Assembly: GCF_003046585.1 (NCBI RefSeq)
Contig: NZ_QAAE01000004.1
Location: 124,001 to 188,000, forward strand
Length of the DNA stretch: 64,000 nt
Reading direction: 5' to 3'
DNA from: Nitrosomonas aestuarii
GTDB lineage: Bacteria > Pseudomonadota > Gammaproteobacteria > Burkholderiales > Nitrosomonadaceae
The notes under the pieces were generated by a model. The model saw only the letters and a list, made by a program, of their open reading frames with translations. It was not told the DNA's origin and searched no databases. Every line of letters starts with the position of its first letter. The stretch's first letter is position 1. Of the stretch, positions 48,610 through 59,143 are shown piece by piece. A program made the translations under genes and the position numbers.

Positions 48610-50406
48610 ATGCAAGACTTCCTGTGTATCTTCAGAAAAAAGCTTATTACATTTTTATGGGTTCTTTATATAATCGTTTTTGCATTCAGCAGTAAAACTA
48701 TTTTAGCCGAATCGACGGTAATACCCAACAAGCCCGGTCAATCAGAATTCATATTGTTTTCCGCACCGAGCACAATACAGGATTTTTTAGCAACGCATAT
48801 CAAACTGCCTGACAAGCATTTTGCCAACGATATGGCACAACGCGCTTTTTTGCGACGGACAAAAACTGAAATCCATGAATTGCTTGCGACACAAGGTTAT
48901 TTCTCCCCCATCGTCACATTTGACACACAAATCAAAAACGAAATTGAAATACCGGTGATCGCCATTGATCCAGGGCCTTTGGTGCATGTTGAGTCCGTGC
49001 AAATAGAATTTCAAGGGGCTATCACTCAGAGTGACGAACAACAGCAAAAAAAAATCAACAAATGGCGTAAGGCATGGCCGCTTAAAGCCGGTGCACCATT
49101 TCGTTCAGCCGATTGGGAAGAAGCCAAGTCGGTTTTATTATCGCAGATAACTTATGAAAAATATGCAGCCGCCAGCATTGTCAAAAGTGAAGCAGTAGTT
49201 GACAGGGAAAACGCACAGGTAACGCTTCACATCGTTATTGATTCAGGTCCGGTTTTTTATTTTGGCGAACTTGAGATTACCGGACTGGAGCGCTATGATG
49301 TTGAAATGATAGAAAACTACAGGCCGTTTCGTACCGGTGATATCTATCGTAAAGAACTCATGCATATGTTTCAAATTGCATTACAAGGCATTCCACATTT
49401 CGGTAATGTGTCCGTGAATATTTATCCGAATATTTCAAAACATAAAGCTGTTCCAGTACATGTCTCAGTTACAGAAACAAAAACACAGCGTATTGCCGTG
49501 GGTGGCGGGTATAGTTCCAATAACGGCGCACGGGTTGAAGTCAATTTCAGCAATCACGATTTTCTCGACCGCGCATGGCAGTTCAATACAGCACTGCGCC
49601 TGGAGCAAAAACGTCAGACATTCCTAACCGGTGTCAACACATTACCCAATCAAAACAACGTCTATTATTCTGCTGGTGCCAGTATGCAAAGAACCGATAT
49701 TGAAGATCTGGTCACTATCAGACAACGCGTAGACACGGCACGTACATATCAAACCCGCAATTTACTCAGTCAATTTTCTTTAAACTGGCAAAGAGAGGAA
49801 AAACGTCCTGACGGCGCAATCAACCAGACTGTTAAAGCACTGGCACTCGACTGGCGGTTTCGTCACCATGTCGTGGATGATCCCGTCAATATCCGGCGTG
49901 GCAGCGCTTCGGAATTCAGACTGGGCGCTGGTAGTGAGTTTATATTTTCCGATCAGGATTTTATGCGTATATATGGGCGACAACAAAACTGGTGGCCGGT
50001 TGGCAAACGTGATGTGTTCTATCTGCGCGGAGAAGCCGGTTATACGTTGGCACCATCGCGTTTCGGCATTCCACAGGAGTACTTGTTTCGTGCCGGCGGC
50101 ATACAATCGGTTCGAGGCTATGATTTTATGAGCATCGGTGTACGCGAAGGAAACGCAATTGTCGGCGGCCGCGTTCTGGCGACCGGAACCGCTGAATATA
50201 CACACTGGTTTATGCAAAACTGGGGAACAGCGGCATTTGTAGATGTTGGTAGTGCTGCTGACAGCATGAAAGATATGGATTTATTTCTCGGCTACGGTGC
50301 CGGCGTACGCTGGCGCAGCCCGGCCGGACCGCTCGCGCTTGACTTGGCCAGAGGGCATAAAACCGGAACACTGCGCGTACACTTTTCTATGGTTGTCAAT
50401 TTCTGA
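48610..50406 (+). CDS. tamA: Omp85-family translocation and assembly module protein TamA
   Basis: 598 residues. A signal segment (KKLITFLWVLYIIVFAFSSKTILA) is followed by POTRA-like domains (about 45-290) and a C-terminal 16-stranded barrel with the conserved motifs GGGYSSNNGARVEVNFSNHD, RAGGIQSVRGYDF and WRSPAGPLALDLARGHKTG. TamA with TamB assists outer-membrane and autotransporter protein insertion. The start is ATG 48610; upstream GTG and TTG codons are in frame, so this is uncertain by a few residues. The stop overlaps the tamB start by one base (TGATG). Confidence 0.9.
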   Translation: MQDFLCIFRKKLITFLWVLYIIVFAFSSKTILAESTVIPNKPGQSEFILFSAPSTIQDFLATHIKLPDKHFANDMAQRAFLRRTKTEIHELLATQGYFSPIVTFDTQIKNEIEIPVIAIDPGPLVHVESVQIEFQGAITQSDEQQQKKINKWRKAWPLKAGAPFRSADWEEAKSVLLSQITYEKYAAASIVKSEAVVDRENAQVTLHIVIDSGPVFYFGELEITGLERYDVEMIENYRPFRTGDIYRKELMHMFQIALQGIPHFGNVSVNIYPNISKHKAVPVHVSVTETKTQRIAVGGGYSSNNGARVEVNFSNHDFLDRAWQFNTALRLEQKRQTFLTGVNTLPNQNNVYYSAGASMQRTDIEDLVTIRQRVDTARTYQTRNLLSQFSLNWQREEKRPDGAINQTVKALALDWRFRHHVVDDPVNIRRGSASEFRLGAGSEFIFSDQDFMRIYGRQQNWWPVGKRDVFYLRGEAGYTLAPSRFGIPQEYLFRAGGIQSVRGYDFMSIGVREGNAIVGGRVLATGTAEYTHWFMQNWGTAAFVDVGSAADSMKDMDLFLGYGAGVRWRSPAGPLALDLARGHKTGTLRVHFSMVVNF

Positions 50407-53400
50407 TGAATATCCGCGAACATAACAGCAACCTGGACACCCGAAACAAACCATGCAGCAAAAACACCCGCACAGCCTTTCGTTTTAAAGGATATGCTAT
50501 TGCGCTGCTGATTACATTGATGACAGTCACCGGCGGCGGTTACTGGCTTTTGAATACCGCAACCGGTTTGCAGTGGCTGCTGTCCGCCGCAACGCGCATG
50601 AGTAATGAAGCGCTACAGATTGAAGGCATTGACGGGACCGTCAGTGCGTTGCAAATCGACAGATTGTATTTTCATGATGAAACACTGCAGCTTGCTGTAC
50701 AACAACTCAAACTTGACTGGTCACCGGGCCAATTATTGACCGGAAAACTATTGTTCCATGAAATCAGCGCCCAGTTGCTTGACGTGCATACCGCACCAGC
50801 TCAAGAAGAAGATACTGAAGAAACAACATTACCCGATAATTTGGAATTACCGATTGCAATCTCTCTGAAGAACCTGTTTGTCGACAAAATACGCATCTAT
50901 TCCATGGACGACAACCAATCCGGCCAGCAACCGGATTTCTCTCTAGCCGATTTATCGATCCGCCTGGAAAGTCATGCGCAACAACATCAGATCAAACACC
51001 TCTCGTTCAACTCCATGTTCGGTGCACTCGAGGCCTCAGCGCAAATCCGATCGATGCGCCCTTTTAAGCTGGGTGCAACTATCCAACTTGACAATGCTGA
51101 AAAATGGGGCGTTACACATGCCGTGTTAACAGGTTCACTGAAACAGCTTGGCATACAGATTGAGCATCACCATCAACCCATGCAGGGTACAATTAATGCA
51201 CAACTGCAACCGTTTGCGCAAAATCCGCTTGCCATGCTCACATCGTTGCGTGCTACCGTCACTGAATTCAACCCTGCCACTTTATTACCCGACAAGCCTG
51301 AAATTCCCAAAGCCAATCTGGCACTGCAAGCAACTTTCAACCAAAACAATGAAAACCAACTGACAGGTATATTAACGCTCAGAAACAGCGCAATTGCGCC
51401 GCTGGATCAGAATGGAGTGCCACTGGCCGGGATCAGCACAGCGATTTTACTGACTGATGAAACATTGAAACTGGGCGATCTCAAAATACAGCTACCGGAA
51501 CAAGGCCTGATTGACGGAATTATTACATGGCAATTCAAGGAAGCAATCGGTCTGGCCGAGCTTAACGTCAGCAATCTAAATCCGTCCGCTATTGATACCC
51601 AGTTACAGGCTGCAAAAGTTAACGGCCTAGTGCAACTCACAGGTGATGCAGATGAGCAGCATGTTAATATCAACCTGAGCGATCAATCATTAAAATTGGA
51701 TGCTGCAGTGACACGTACCGCTAGCCTGATTTTGTTGGAACAGCTTGATTTGCGTCACGGTCAATCCAGCCTGACCGGCAAGGGCGAGTTCAATCCGGGT
51801 AATGAAGATAAGGCGGATGATATACAGAGACAATCTTTTCATTTCACCGGTCAACTCAAGCAATTTAATATTGCCGATTTTGTCAAAGCTCCGGAATCCA
51901 GTTTAAATACGAAACTCACGCTAGCGGGAAGCTTATCACCCAAACCGTCGGCCAGGCTCGATTATCAATTTGAGAAAAGCCACTTTAACCAACAACCGGT
52001 CACCGGTAAAGGGCGGATTACATTTGAGCAACCCTTAGCCTTCACCAGTAATGCCGATTTTCAGATCGGGGCCAACCAAATAACAATCAAGGGGGAATTT
52101 GGCAAGCCCGGCGATGCGTTAGCGCTAAATATTACTGCGCCTTCATTGACTCAAATCGGCTTGGGACTATCGGGTGCGATCAAAGCGCAGATTGACTTGA
52201 AAGGCACCATGGACTCACCCCTGATCGATTTCGATATTGACAGTGAGAAGCTCGCGCTGCCCGGCAACCATGCTTTCGAAAATCTGTCCGCGGAAGGTAA
52301 ATTGCATGAAGAAGCGCTGAGTTTAATACTCACGGCCAATCAGTATCGCTCAGGCGGAGAAACACAAATCAAGCAACTGAACCTGAAAGTAACCGGCAAA
52401 AAATCAAGGCATACGCTACAAACTGATCTGCGTATCGACGATGAAATGGCCGTCACACTGCAGGCCGACGGTGGCATTTTCGGGCTCGACAAGCCCGACA
52501 TCACGCCAAACTGGCGGGGGCAGTTGTCGCATCTGTCGGTAAGCGGGCAAATACCGGTACAATTGCAGGCGCCCACAGCAATCAATCTAAGCAGCGAGCA
52601 GGTATTGGTAAACGACGCGCAATTCGCAATAGCAGGCGGCCTTGCAGTCATTGACCGTATTTTCTGGTCGCCCAAGAACTGGGAAAGCAGCGGCCACTTT
52701 ACCGGCATAGGACTGCACCCTGAAAGCGATTTAATTCCACAAGAAAAGATTTTGCGTTTAGGTGGACAATGGGTCGTTCAAAACCACGGACAGCTGAAAG
52801 GAGATGTCGAAATTTCCAGGGAAAAAGGCGACTGGCACCTGCCTGGAGAGTTACCACAACCTATTGGTCTGCAAATGGTGAAGCTTCATGCCAGCGCGCG
52901 TGATAATCAATTAACCGGCAAGCTCGATTTAATCAGTGCGCATATTGGAAAAGTGAAGGCTCGCATAACGCTACCAGTCACATATTCCGAAAAAAGCAAT
53001 TTTTTTCCATCCCATACTAAACTGGATGGCCAGCTCAGCCTGAAAGCCGCTGATTTATCCTGGTTGGATCACTTGATGGATAACCCCATACAAACCGCCG
53101 GCCAAATTGAACTGCAGGCCAGTATCGCCGGCACACTTGACCAGCCGATACTGGAGGGCGATATCCGTGGAGAAAATCTTGCTGTTGCATTACTCGATCA
53201 TGGTTTGGATTTACAGCAAGGTCAGTTGGTGGCGAGCTTTAATCAGTCCGCATTGCATATTAACAAGCTCAGTTTTATGTCTCCAAACGAAGCCCCGCCC
53301 AAAGACCGATTACTAAACAAACTGCAACTGGAAGACAAACCGGGTTCTCTGGAAATAAGCGGCTCGCTGGGCTTTGCCGACAACACACATCAGTTGACTG

Positions 53401-54386
53401 TAGCTCTGGACCATATTTACCTCGTTAATCCACCGCATTACTGGATTGTCGCTTCCGGCAAAAGCACAGTACAGATGCTCGACAATGTGATTGATTTAAG
53501 CGGCGAACTCATTGCCAATGCCGGTTTGATTATGCAACCGCCAGTATCACGGCCGCAGCTTGCAGATGACATCATCGTCGCAGAGAACAAAACAGAATCA
53601 CGGGGAGATTCACAAACCGACGAGCAAACAACCATCATCAACTTGCACGCCACCCTTGATCTGGGGAAACAGTTTTTCCTTCGCGTCGCCGGACTCGAGG
53701 GACGCCTGGACGGCAGCCTGCAAATGCAAAATGACGAAAGTGGAGACTTAAGTGTAGTCGGTTCCATCGCTACACGCCAAACTACATTTAAAGCCTACGG
53801 TCAAGACCTCACTGTGGAACGCGGAATTGTAAACTTCCAAGGTCCGATTGACGATCCCGGACTGAATATTCTGGCGGTACGCAAAGGCCTGGAGGTTGAA
53901 GCTGGTGTTGAAGTAGCCGGTTCGGTACGCCACCCCAGGGTTAAACTGGTTTCCACGCCTCAAGTGCCCGATACTGAAAAACTGTCATGGATCGCGCTCG
54001 GTCGCGCACCCGATGCCAGTGGACTGGACTCCTCCTTGTTAATCACCGCCGCCAGTTCCATTCTGGGCGGAGAATCAGGCGGCATCACCAGTCAAATCAG
54101 TGATATGCTCGGCGTAGATGAAATTTCCTTCAGGCAAGGCAGCACCACGCCAAGCGGCTCATTAACCAATCCGGTTGGTCTAGCGAGCAGCACATTAGGT
54201 GGTCAAATCGGCACCGTTGGCAAACGCATATCGTCACGAGCCTATCTAAGCTACGAACGCGGCATCACCACAGCCACTGCAGGCATTACCAAACTGACCT
54301 ATAACTTGACACCTAAAATAACTGTTGTCACACAGGCGGGTGAAGACAGCGCGATTGATCTGTTTTATACATTCAGATTTGATTAA
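50406..54386 (+). CDS. tamB: translocation and assembly module protein TamB
   Basis: 1326 residues. One N-terminal membrane helix (YAIALLITLMTVTGGGYWLL), then a very long beta-helical AsmA/DUF490-like region with repeated beta strands, and a C-terminal TamB domain (NFQGPIDDPGLNILAVRK, VAGSVRHPRVKLVSTP, ending in LFYTFRFD). TamB spans the periplasm between inner membrane and TamA and is also implicated in lipid transport. The ATG overlaps the tamA stop by one base. The size agrees with the family. Confidence 0.95.
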   Translation: MNIREHNSNLDTRNKPCSKNTRTAFRFKGYAIALLITLMTVTGGGYWLLNTATGLQWLLSAATRMSNEALQIEGIDGTVSALQIDRLYFHDETLQLAVQQLKLDWSPGQLLTGKLLFHEISAQLLDVHTAPAQEEDTEETTLPDNLELPIAISLKNLFVDKIRIYSMDDNQSGQQPDFSLADLSIRLESHAQQHQIKHLSFNSMFGALEASAQIRSMRPFKLGATIQLDNAEKWGVTHAVLTGSLKQLGIQIEHHHQPMQGTINAQLQPFAQNPLAMLTSLRATVTEFNPATLLPDKPEIPKANLALQATFNQNNENQLTGILTLRNSAIAPLDQNGVPLAGISTAILLTDETLKLGDLKIQLPEQGLIDGIITWQFKEAIGLAELNVSNLNPSAIDTQLQAAKVNGLVQLTGDADEQHVNINLSDQSLKLDAAVTRTASLILLEQLDLRHGQSSLTGKGEFNPGNEDKADDIQRQSFHFTGQLKQFNIADFVKAPESSLNTKLTLAGSLSPKPSARLDYQFEKSHFNQQPVTGKGRITFEQPLAFTSNADFQIGANQITIKGEFGKPGDALALNITAPSLTQIGLGLSGAIKAQIDLKGTMDSPLIDFDIDSEKLALPGNHAFENLSAEGKLHEEALSLILTANQYRSGGETQIKQLNLKVTGKKSRHTLQTDLRIDDEMAVTLQADGGIFGLDKPDITPNWRGQLSHLSVSGQIPVQLQAPTAINLSSEQVLVNDAQFAIAGGLAVIDRIFWSPKNWESSGHFTGIGLHPESDLIPQEKILRLGGQWVVQNHGQLKGDVEISREKGDWHLPGELPQPIGLQMVKLHASARDNQLTGKLDLISAHIGKVKARITLPVTYSEKSNFFPSHTKLDGQLSLKAADLSWLDHLMDNPIQTAGQIELQASIAGTLDQPILEGDIRGENLAVALLDHGLDLQQGQLVASFNQSALHINKLSFMSPNEAPPKDRLLNKLQLEDKPGSLEISGSLGFADNTHQLTVALDHIYLVNPPHYWIVASGKSTVQMLDNVIDLSGELIANAGLIMQPPVSRPQLADDIIVAENKTESRGDSQTDEQTTIINLHATLDLGKQFFLRVAGLEGRLDGSLQMQNDESGDLSVVGSIATRQTTFKAYGQDLTVERGIVNFQGPIDDPGLNILAVRKGLEVEAGVEVAGSVRHPRVKLVSTPQVPDTEKLSWIALGRAPDASGLDSSLLITAASSILGGESGGITSQISDMLGVDEISFRQGSTTPSGSLTNPVGLASSTLGGQIGTVGKRISSRAYLSYERGITTATAGITKLTYNLTPKITVVTQAGEDSAIDLFYTFRFD

Positions 54387-54412
54387 TCTGCAATCATAGC
54401 CGCCAGCTTATA

Positions 54413-55807
54413 TCAAACCGGAATCAGCAGAGTAAAACTCGTAGGATTGCTGCGTTGAATGTTCAGTTCAGCTGAAATCTGTTCACTTAACAAATGAACA
54501 AGTTGCAACCCCAACGATGAAGCATTTTCAATATCAAAGGTTTCTGGTATGCCTACACCATCATCAGTAATTTGCAGCCGCAACCTGTCTGTTTCGAAAT
54601 ACGCTAGCCTGATATTTATATTTCCAGAAGCTTGGTCTACAAATGCATATTTCATCGCATTTGAACATAGTTCATTTATGATCAGACCCAGCGGGATACT
54701 GGTATCAATTGGAAGAAATACCGGATCAGTCTGCACGTCCACCGTTATTTTAGAAGAATCCAGTGCGTAGGATAACGATAGATTATTTACCAGCGATTCA
54801 ATAACAGTTGAAAAATCTACACTGGAAAAATCCGAAGATTCATAGAGAATCTGATGTATTAAGGCCATTGACTTCACTCTGTTTTGACTTTCTCTCAAAA
54901 CAAATGTGGCTGAATTGTTAAGTAATATATTCGATTGCATACCGAGCAAACTATCGATTATCTGCAAATTGTTTTTTACTCTGTGGTGTATTTCGGCCAA
55001 TAACAGCTCTTTTTCTTGCAGCGCAGCCTTTAGTTGTTGCTCCCGGTACTTGCGTTCTGTTATGTCGATAACTGAGGCCAGTACCATAACACCCCCCGGG
55101 GTTTGGATGGGATTCAAGCCGACTTCAACCGGAAATTCCTTTCCTTGCTTGCTTAGCCCATAAAGATCTCTTCCATGGCCCATTTCACGCGCACTGGGCT
55201 GGTTTAAATAGTTCCTTCTCAAATCCGGGTGATGTACACGATGTGACTCGGGTATCAGGATTTCAATAGACTGGCCTATCAGTTCATCACGCTGATAACC
55301 GAATAAAGTTTCCGTTGTCGTATTTACCATAACAATAACGCCATCCTGATTAGTCATGACCATGCCGTTGGGAGAAGCTTCCACAGCCAAGCGTATCATT
55401 TCCTCAGCATGCCTGCGCTCCGTCATATCGACTATTGCAGCCAGTACAAAAACACCATGCTCGGTTTTGACCGGATTCAAACCCACTTCAACCGGAAATT
55501 CCTGTCCATTTTTACGCAAACCGTAAAGGTCGTTGCCATGTCCCATTGGACGGGTCTTTGACTCATGGAGATAAACCTGTCGGTATTCGGGGTGCTTTTG
55601 ATGGTGCCGTGCAGGTATCAGTTTTTCGACGGGTTGGCCAATTAATTCTTGTCTTGAGTAACCAAAGAATCTTTCCGTTGCAGCATTCACCATGACAATT
55701 TTTCCCTTTTGGTCAGTCATGACTATCCCGTTTGGTGAAGCCTCTACAGCAAGATGCATCATTTCCTCGGAATTTTTAGAACCATTCATCCGGGTAAACG
55801 GCAGCAT
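54413..55807 (-). CDS. PAS-PAS-HisKA_2 sensor histidine kinase
   Basis: About 464 residues with no membrane segment. Two near-identical PAS domains (about 15-130 and 140-255), each with the LAVEASPNG start, FPVEVGLNP and an MTER or ITER end. Then a HisKA_2 dimerisation domain with AEIHHRVKNNLQIIDSLLG (active His in EIHH) and a HATPase domain (NELCSNAMKYAF; DDGVGIPETF; ASSLGLQLVHLLSEQ). The start is taken at ATG 55807, with a GAGGAT ribosome-binding-like site; a GTG at 55822 is possible. It lies 58 bases downstream of the response regulator gene, so they are likely cotranscribed and work together. Confidence 0.88.
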   Translation of the reverse strand: MLPFTRMNGSKNSEEMMHLAVEASPNGIVMTDQKGKIVMVNAATERFFGYSRQELIGQPVEKLIPARHHQKHPEYRQVYLHESKTRPMGHGNDLYGLRKNGQEFPVEVGLNPVKTEHGVFVLAAIVDMTERRHAEEMIRLAVEASPNGMVMTNQDGVIVMVNTTTETLFGYQRDELIGQSIEILIPESHRVHHPDLRRNYLNQPSAREMGHGRDLYGLSKQGKEFPVEVGLNPIQTPGGVMVLASVIDITERKYREQQLKAALQEKELLLAEIHHRVKNNLQIIDSLLGMQSNILLNNSATFVLRESQNRVKSMALIHQILYESSDFSSVDFSTVIESLVNNLSLSYALDSSKITVDVQTDPVFLPIDTSIPLGLIINELCSNAMKYAFVDQASGNINIRLAYFETDRLRLQITDDGVGIPETFDIENASSLGLQLVHLLSEQISAELNIQRSNPTSFTLLIPV

Positions 55808-55865
55808 ATTTTTGATCCTCACATCCAGGTATAAAAAATTAAAAAAAATTACTTTTCAATGTATT

Positions 55866-58286
55866 TTAATGAAATGCTGATTTCTTTATTAAACCGGGTA
55901 TCTGATCTGCAGGTACTGGCTTTCCAAGTAAATAGCCTTGTAATTCATCACAACCATGATCATCCAGAAAAGCAATCTGTTCCGATTTTTCAATTCCTTC
56001 CGCCACAACCTTTAGATTTAGCTCTTTAGAAAGCGCTAATATAGCTGCCGCAATCGCACAATCATTTCTATCAAGCGGAATATCCTTGATAAAGCTATGA
56101 TCAATTTTTAATTTATGGATTGGAAGGTTCTTCAATGAGCTCATACACGAATAACCTGTACCAAAATCATCAATGGATATCGATACACCTAATTTTTCCA
56201 GTTCTTGTAAACTTGCGTTATTCGTCAATTCATTCTGCAAACAGGATTCCGTTATTTCCAGTTCAAGTAAATGCGACGGCAAATCATACCTGTGCATCAA
56301 TTTAGCAATTAATTTAGGTAATTGCGTATCTGAAAATTGCCGAATCGAAATATTGACTGCAACTCCGAGATCACAAAGCCCTTCAGAACGCCATTGAAAA
56401 AGTTGTCTGCATGCTTCTGTCAAAACCCAGTTTCCGATAGTAATAATGAGCCTGCTTCTTTCCGCTATGGGAATAATCTCTACCGGGGATAACAGTCCTT
56501 TAACAGGATGTTGCCAACGTATTAGCGCTTCGACACCCGTTAATCTGCGCTCGAGTGAAGAAAACTTGGGCTGGTAATAAAGCTGGAGTTCGTTTCTTTC
56601 TAACGCAAGATATAGCTCATGTTCTCTTGTCAAATGATGGACCGCATTTTGCGTTAACGATGGATGGTAAAAAGCATAACTGTTTCGTCCGCTGCCCTTG
56701 GCCTTATACATCGCCGTATCTGCCATTTGAACCAATCCGTCCTGATGGTCCGAGTGATCCGGATAAACGCTGATACCGATACTACATGAAGGCACAATCT
56801 CCATATTGTTCACCACAATGGGATCAGACAGGCATTTAAGAATCTTATTGGCAATCCTTACAAAACCATCGCTGGTATCGGTATTGGCCACAATAACAAT
56901 AAATTCATCTCCGCCGAGTCGTCCGAGCGTATCGCTCTCACGCAGTATTGAGAGCATCCTTTGCGAAATGAGATGCAGCATCGTGTCTCCCGCTTTATGT
57001 CCGAGGGTATCATTGACCATTTTAAAGTTATCAAGATCTATGAATAACACACCCACAAGTGTTGCATCACGCTTCGCCTTGGTAATTTCTTGTTTAAGCC
57101 GGTCCATTACCAGCATACGATTAGGCAAGTTGGTAAGATTATCGTAATAGGCAATGCGCAACAGCTGCTCCTGCGTTTCCCGCATTGCTGTTATATCCGA
57201 GATAATGACAACGGATTGACTCTCTCCACATTCTTTAACAGGAACCCGGCTAACATTTAACAACGCATACATTTTCGCTTTATTTTCTTTGAATGCCATT
57301 ATTTCACCCTGCCAATGACCATTTTCTTCCACACTTTGCCATATCTCATGGTAGGTTTCTTTACTTAGAAAACGATCGTTCATGAAAGGCAGTTCGCTGT
57401 TCTTCAGATCACTCTCGTGAAATTGAGTCATTTTATAGAAAGCCTTATTAGCACAATCGAACATCTTGTTCCTGAGAATAACGATGCCTTCAGCGGCACA
57501 TTCAAAAACGATAGCTGCTTGCTCCAGTTTATTCTGGACACGCCTATTTTCAGTTGTTTCCTGCAAAACACCGATTATCTGATGCTCATACAGCTTGTTG
57601 GCGGCAAACGATTTACCATACAATTTGTACCAACGGTCTTCACCTGATACAGGCGAAACACAAAATTCTATCTCTTCTGCCACGTTTGGTTCGCCATGCA
57701 TTCTCTCAATAAAAGCAGAGACTTTCTGTTTATCACGCTTATGGATTAAATCGAAAAACTCCTTCCAGTTAGGTATCGACTCAATATAACCATTAGGGCT
57801 TTTTCCCAGAAATACTTCATTCGAATGCTTTGTTTTTTCCCATGTACCCAAGCGCGCAGCCTCGAGCGCAAGACGGAAATGCTGCTCACTCTTTTTTATT
57901 TGAGCATCGGTTTCGTAGCGTTCCATGCTGACCTGGATCATGACATGCAATTCCCTGTCAGAAAACGGCTTTAACAAGTACCCATAAGGCTGCGTTGCTC
58001 TCGCTCTGCTAAGGGTATTTTCTTCTGAGTAAGCAGTCAGGTAAATCACGGGAATATGATAGGTTTCCTGCAATCTGGTAGCTACCTCTATACCATCAAT
58101 ACTTCCTTGAATATGAATATCCATTAATACAATACTCGGCAATTCTTCATCTATTAGCGCCAGCGCCTTGTTCCCACTCGCCGCTGTCCCTGTTACTTGG
58201 TAACCCAGCCTAATCAAACGTTTCTTGAGATCAAAAGCAACTATCTGTTCATCTTCCACTATCAATATCTTGATGCATTTATCCAT
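55866..58286 (-). CDS. response regulator with PAS-PAS-GGDEF-EAL output
   Basis: 806 residues. REC domain (1-115) with E11-D12, phosphoacceptor D56, T84 and K106. Two PAS-like regions (about 130-250 and 255-370) follow, then GGDEF (375-540) and EAL (550-795). The cyclase has RLGGDEFIVIVAN with an RESD inhibitory site five residues upstream. The EAL domain has GVEALIRWQHP, AVNISIRQF, DDFGTGYSC, LELEITESC and KIDHSFI. Both activities may therefore be present. AGGAAT precedes the ATG by 4 bases. It pairs with the downstream HisKA_2 kinase. Confidence 0.92.
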   Translation of the reverse strand: MDKCIKILIVEDEQIVAFDLKKRLIRLGYQVTGTAASGNKALALIDEELPSIVLMDIHIQGSIDGIEVATRLQETYHIPVIYLTAYSEENTLSRARATQPYGYLLKPFSDRELHVMIQVSMERYETDAQIKKSEQHFRLALEAARLGTWEKTKHSNEVFLGKSPNGYIESIPNWKEFFDLIHKRDKQKVSAFIERMHGEPNVAEEIEFCVSPVSGEDRWYKLYGKSFAANKLYEHQIIGVLQETTENRRVQNKLEQAAIVFECAAEGIVILRNKMFDCANKAFYKMTQFHESDLKNSELPFMNDRFLSKETYHEIWQSVEENGHWQGEIMAFKENKAKMYALLNVSRVPVKECGESQSVVIISDITAMRETQEQLLRIAYYDNLTNLPNRMLVMDRLKQEITKAKRDATLVGVLFIDLDNFKMVNDTLGHKAGDTMLHLISQRMLSILRESDTLGRLGGDEFIVIVANTDTSDGFVRIANKILKCLSDPIVVNNMEIVPSCSIGISVYPDHSDHQDGLVQMADTAMYKAKGSGRNSYAFYHPSLTQNAVHHLTREHELYLALERNELQLYYQPKFSSLERRLTGVEALIRWQHPVKGLLSPVEIIPIAERSRLIITIGNWVLTEACRQLFQWRSEGLCDLGVAVNISIRQFSDTQLPKLIAKLMHRYDLPSHLLELEITESCLQNELTNNASLQELEKLGVSISIDDFGTGYSCMSSLKNLPIHKLKIDHSFIKDIPLDRNDCAIAAAILALSKELNLKVVAEGIEKSEQIAFLDDHGCDELQGYLLGKPVPADQIPGLIKKSAFH

Positions 58287-59143
58287 AGTTATTCCTACTC
58301 ATAGCATTCAACCATTATTACAGACGTTCTAACAATGTAATGACACAAAACAAGAACCAACCGAAAAGGGAGGATGTAAATTCGAAAAATAAATTGGCAC
58401 AGATTTCTTATTGATAGCGTTATTTGCTGGAGCCTCACAATAATCATCAACGATCACAAATATACTGCATATTGTTCCCTCTCAGATATAAAACTAAAGC
58501 TCATTAATCCAGCTTAAACCGGTGTAATTTCCCTGATAGGTAGACTTGCACGAACACCTTTGTTTCGAGCTTTGCTAATTATTCATTATTTACCGATTAA
58601 GTCGAATGTCTGAAAAAAACGCTGATATTCTTCATGTTGTTATATCAAAACGCATTCAGATCACAACAGGCCAATAGCTGCTTAATCACAAGCAAGACAT
58701 TGTTTTTTATCGTCTAATATCTTTACAATGCCGGCCATCATAGCAAAATAATCTGCTTTATGGATATTCAATTGTACAAGAGAAATAATCCGGGCTTTTT
58801 ATCTGGGATAATTGGCTCAAAAAAAGTCTCATCTCCCAGTTTTTAAATCCCGTATCACAAACGCAGTAAAACTCCAAATGATCAAATAAGTGCGACAATC
58901 ATCATTTTGATCAATTCACGTTACAACTAGAAGTAGAAGTCGCTCCATGTGACTCATAGTTTTTCCCCAAAATCGCATGCCGCCCTGTCTACGCGTTACA
59001 TTAACCGGCACATTGACACACCCGTGCGTCCTTCTTTATCCTTTACTGTCAGGTATAAAATCGCCCGTATGTCCGCCAGAGTCATTACTGCCACAATCGG
59101 CAGTCCTATCAACCACCTGTGTTTATTCAATATCGGTATGCTT
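58287..59143. other. long gene-free region between signalling and arsenosugar genes
   Basis: About 0.86 kb. No supported gene. Short minus-strand frames exist: one after arsS (58996-59130, 44 residues from a TTG) contains a hydrophobic stretch (WLIGLPIVAVMTLADI), and another near 58690-58800 reads LVQLNIHKADYFAMMAGIVK. Neither has a ribosome binding site or a family. Promoter signals for the response regulator gene are expected at the left end. Confidence 0.4.
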
